A stretch of 64,000 bases of DNA from Variovorax beijingensis. GTDB taxonomy: Bacteria > Pseudomonadota > Gammaproteobacteria > Burkholderiales > Burkholderiaceae_C. The notes below the pieces were generated by a model. That model was not told the DNA's origin, made no database searches, and saw only the letters and a program-made list of their open reading frames with translations. Below, piece after piece: positions 61,803 through 64,000 of this stretch. Every line of letters starts with the position of its first letter. Within the stretch, counting starts at the first letter, position 1. The DNA lies in assembly GCF_003951285.1 (NCBI RefSeq), contig NZ_RXFQ01000003.1, positions 248,001-312,000 on the forward strand, read 5' to 3'. The position numbers and the translations under genes were made by a program.

Positions 61803-62537
61803 ATGACTTCCGAACTGAACCTGATCCCTGTCGTCGACCTGCTGAAGGGCCAAGTGGTGCGGGCCGTGCGCGGCGACCGCAAGGCCTACCGGCCGATCGT
61901 TTCGGCGCTGTGCGCCAGCAGCGATCCGGTGACGGTGGCGCGCATCCTGTGCGAGCACTGCGCGGCCCGCCAGCTGTACGTGGCCGACCTCGATGCCTTG
62001 CAGGGCGGGGCGGTGCAGGCCGGCGTGCTGGCCGATCTGCTGCAGGCACTGCCGGGCATGGAGCTGTGGCTGGATGCCGGCCTTGCGGACGCATCGGCCG
62101 GCCAGGCGCTGCGCGAACAGCTGGCGCCGTATGCCTCGCGCATCGTGCTGGTGTTCGGCAGCGAATCGCTGCGTTCGCGCGAGGCGCTGGAGCGCTGTTT
62201 CGAGGCCACGGCCGGTGATGGCGCCGATGGCCCCGGGGCGGCGCTGTCGCTGGACCGGCGCGACGGCCAGCGGCTCGATGCGGCCGGCTGCTGGGATGCG
62301 GTGGCGCTGTGGCCGAAGCGGCTGATCGTGATGACGCTGGAGCGCGTCGGCTCCGGCGCCGGCCCCGACCTGGAAACGCTGCAGGAGGTGAGGCGCCTGG
62401 CGCCGGGCGCCATGGTGATCGGTGCCGGCGGCATCCGCAGCGAGGACGACCTGGCGCGCGCGAGCGCGGCCGGCGCCGATGCCTGGCTGGTGGCCAGCGC
62501 GCTGCACGACCTGCAACTGCCACGCGTACGCCGCTGA
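61803..62537 (+). CDS. HisA/HisF-like TIM-barrel protein of the C1 cluster
   Basis: A 244-residue protein related to HisA. LNLIPVVDLLKGQVVRAVRG matches the HisA N-terminus, LYVADLDALQGG its first phosphate-side motif and VIGAGGIRSEDDLARA the phosphate-binding loop. Key HisA residues are shifted and a histidine operon is absent, so it is unlikely to be the true HisA. HisA-like genes recur in H4MPT clusters of methylotrophs with no proven reaction; a sugar-phosphate isomerase step in cofactor synthesis is possible. Confidence 0.8.
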   Translation: MTSELNLIPVVDLLKGQVVRAVRGDRKAYRPIVSALCASSDPVTVARILCEHCAARQLYVADLDALQGGAVQAGVLADLLQALPGMELWLDAGLADASAGQALREQLAPYASRIVLVFGSESLRSREALERCFEATAGDGADGPGAALSLDRRDGQRLDAAGCWDAVALWPKRLIVMTLERVGSGAGPDLETLQEVRRLAPGAMVIGAGGIRSEDDLARASAAGADAWLVASALHDLQLPRVRR

Positions 62538-62769
62538 TCTGCCGAAGCCGGTGCGACGAGGGTGGGTGAGGCGTGCCATCCGCCCGCTGTACACACGAAC
62601 CGTGCCATCCACCGGCGGGCTCGCCTGCACTGCCGCCGGCCCCTGCCGGCACGCATTGACCGCCAAAAGCGCAACACTCTGTCTCACTTCGTGTGTGTCA
62701 ACAGGGCCCGGTCCCAAGGCGCGGCGGCCCTTCGGGTGAATGGCACATGGCTTGCGTGGTGGCCTGCCC
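62538..62769. promoter_or_regulatory. Regulatory spacer upstream of fhcB
   Basis: A 232-bp gap with no gene. It contains a direct repeat CGTGCCATCC at 62572-62581 and 62601-62610 (29 bp apart) and a strong sigma-54 promoter match at 62741-62755. No TGTCCC-N6-GGGACA repeat like that before mptG was found. Confidence 0.5.
62741..62755 (+). promoter_or_regulatory. Sigma-54 (-24/-12) promoter in front of fhcB
   Basis: TGGCAC-ATGGC-TTGC matches TGGCACG-N4-TTGC at ten of eleven fixed bases, and GG (62742-62743) and GC (62754-62755) are 12 bp apart. The predicted start is near 62767, only 3 nt before the ATG used for fhcB, so the mRNA would be almost leaderless; this is the main reason for doubt. 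Confidence 0.6.
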
Positions 62770-63993
62770 ATGAATCAACCCGACACTGCCGCGCCTGCCG
62801 GCAATGCCCCCTGGACCTGCCCCTTTTGCCCCCTGCTGTGCGACACCTTCGGCGTGGCGGTGGGCACGCCGCTCAGGCTCGTGGGCAGCGACTGCCCGCG
62901 CGCGCGCAAGGCGCTCGCCAACTTCGATGCCGAAGCCGGCGCGGGGCGGCCTCGGGTCGACGGCCAGGACTGCGACCTGGACACGGCGCTCGGCAAGGCC
63001 GCCTCGCTGCTCGCGGCCAGCCGCCAGCCCCTGTTCGGCGGCCTCGGCACCGATGTCGCGGGTGCCCGGGCGCTCTATGCGCTGGCCTGCGAAACCGGCG
63101 CCATCTGCGACCCGGCCCATGGGACGGCGCTGATGCACGGCCTGCGCGCGCTGCAGGACCGCGGCGGCTTCAGCACCACGCTGGCGGAAGCGAGGACGCG
63201 GGCCGACCTGGTCGTCTGCATGACCGAGGAACCGGCGGCGCACTACCCGGAGATCTTCCGCCGCATCGGCGTGGGGGAGCGGGAGGGCGTGGCGGTGGAA
63301 GCGCTGCCGCTGCACGGCGACCTGTTCGACACCGTGGCGCTGCTCGCGGCGCTCGTCGCGGGCCGTGTTTCCAAGGACGATGCCCGCGTGCCGGCCGATC
63401 TGGCGGCGCTCTCGGCACGGCTGCAGGCAGCGCGCTATGCGGTACTGGTGTACGAATCGGGCCGGCTGCCGGCGCAGGGCGCGCTGATCGTCGAGGCCAT
63501 CCAGCGCATCGTCGCCACGCTCAACCGCAGCACGCGCGCGGCTTCGCTGCCGCTGGGCGGCGGCGATGGCGCCTCCACCGTGAACCAGGTGTTCGCCTGG
63601 CTCTCGGGCCTGCCGCTGCGTTCGCGCGCCGGACCGCTGGGCCTGGAGCATGAGCCGCTGTGCTTCGATGCCGGGCGCCTGCTGGCCGATGGCGCGGCCG
63701 ATACGCTGCTGTGGGTGTCGAGCTACGGCCCCGAGCCGGCGCCACCGCCGGCCGGCGTGCCGCGCATCGTGCTCGGCCATCCCGGCATGCCCGTGCCGCG
63801 GGATGCGCACGGGCTGGTGTTCATTCCCGTGTCGACACCCGGCATCGGCTCCGTGGGCCATCTGTTCCGCACCGACGGCTCGGTGCTGCTGCCGCTGCGG
63901 CCCGTGTACGAGGACGGGCTGCCGAGCGTGGCCGAGGTGGTCCGGCGCCTGACGCAGGCGGTGCAGGCGCTGAAGAAGGAGCGCGTGCAATGA
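62770..63993 (+). CDS. fhcB: Formylmethanofuran dehydrogenase/hydrolase-complex subunit B FhcB
   Basis: A 407-residue FwdB/FmdB-family subunit. The N-terminus carries WTCPFCPLLCDTFGV with a CxxCxxxC pattern and a further cysteine in GSDCPRA, as in the iron-sulfur region of archaeal FwdB. In bacteria the Fhc complex (FhcABCD) works as formyltransferase/hydrolase, releasing formate from formyl-H4MPT, rather than as a dehydrogenase. The ATG at 62770 gives the usual spacing to the cysteine motif; the ribosome site is weak (GGTGG). Its stop overlaps the next gene by four bases. Confidence 0.9.
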   Translation: MNQPDTAAPAGNAPWTCPFCPLLCDTFGVAVGTPLRLVGSDCPRARKALANFDAEAGAGRPRVDGQDCDLDTALGKAASLLAASRQPLFGGLGTDVAGARALYALACETGAICDPAHGTALMHGLRALQDRGGFSTTLAEARTRADLVVCMTEEPAAHYPEIFRRIGVGEREGVAVEALPLHGDLFDTVALLAALVAGRVSKDDARVPADLAALSARLQAARYAVLVYESGRLPAQGALIVEAIQRIVATLNRSTRAASLPLGGGDGASTVNQVFAWLSGLPLRSRAGPLGLEHEPLCFDAGRLLADGAADTLLWVSSYGPEPAPPPAGVPRIVLGHPGMPVPRDAHGLVFIPVSTPGIGSVGHLFRTDGSVLLPLRPVYEDGLPSVAEVVRRLTQAVQALKKERVQ

Positions 63994-64000
63994 CGGCGAC
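63990..64000 (+). CDS. fhcA: Start of the next gene, probably fhcA (cut by the window end)
   Basis: An ATG at 63990 overlaps the fhcB stop codon (ATGA) and follows AAGGAG 9 bases upstream. Only Met-Thr-Ala is visible. Bacterial fhc genes are usually ordered fhcB-fhcA-fhcD-fhcC, so subunit A is the expected product; the identity rests on gene order only. Confidence 0.5.

Overview
The window is GC-rich, densely packed bacterial chromosome. Its gene content (tol-ybgC-nusB-rib block, minor pilin cluster, DUF349 and DUF748 proteins, cysS-accA-tilS-lysC) and its protein sequences point to Burkholderiales, family Comamonadaceae, most like Variovorax. That placement is inference from sequence style, not a database match. 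About 60 genes are called. No rRNA operon, prophage or CRISPR array was seen.

Layout. 1-6.8 kb: trmB and gluQ, an FAD oxidoreductase, then a LysR regulator divergent from a pirin / DoxX / flavodoxin-like / pirin group that looks like a redox or electrophile-stress unit. 6.8-11.2 kb: trhO divergent from dnaE. 11.2-19.0 kb: a long minus-strand run of tightly overlapping genes, read as ribD, ribE, ribB(X), ribH, nusB, an aminotransferase, ybgC, tolQ, tolR, tolA. The GTP cyclohydrolase II half of the RibB fusion has lost its zinc cysteines. 19.2-25.9 kb: type IV pilus minor pilin operon fimT-pilV-pilW-pilX-pilY1-pilE. The last gene, pilE, is broken by a 140-bp MITE-like element with 16-bp terminal inverted repeats and a 4-bp duplication. 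Removing the element and one duplication restores a 154-residue pilin exactly. 25.9-28.6 kb: nrdR and glyA, glyA being preceded by a recognisable ZTP (pfl) riboswitch, then a lytic transglycosylase. 28.6-29.2 kb: an AT-rich, heavily palindromic intergenic region. 29.2-45.9 kb: large DUF748 and DUF349 proteins, then housekeeping genes and tRNA-Ser(GCU).

46.1-64.0 kb holds the most distinctive content: a tetrahydromethanopterin (H4MPT)-linked formaldehyde oxidation cluster. Core enzymes are fae, mtdB, mch, fhcB and the start of fhcA. Pterin cofactor genes are mptG, dmrB, a folB and candidate glutamate ligases. Methanofuran-type cofactor genes are mfnB, mfnE, an MfnF-like protein and an MfnD-like ATP-grasp protein. 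Several conserved genes of uncertain role are also present (CitG-like, HisA-like, DUF6513, DUF447).

The cluster encodes its own sigma-54 activator with an intact GAFTGA motif. Good sigma-54 -24/-12 promoters lie in front of mptG (46048-46063, with a TGTCCC-N6-GGGACA inverted repeat about 90 bp upstream of the predicted start) and in front of fhcB (62741-62755). The inferred model is that formaldehyde oxidation through H4MPT is switched on here by a dedicated sigma-54 regulator. I know of no earlier description of this, but could not search the literature.
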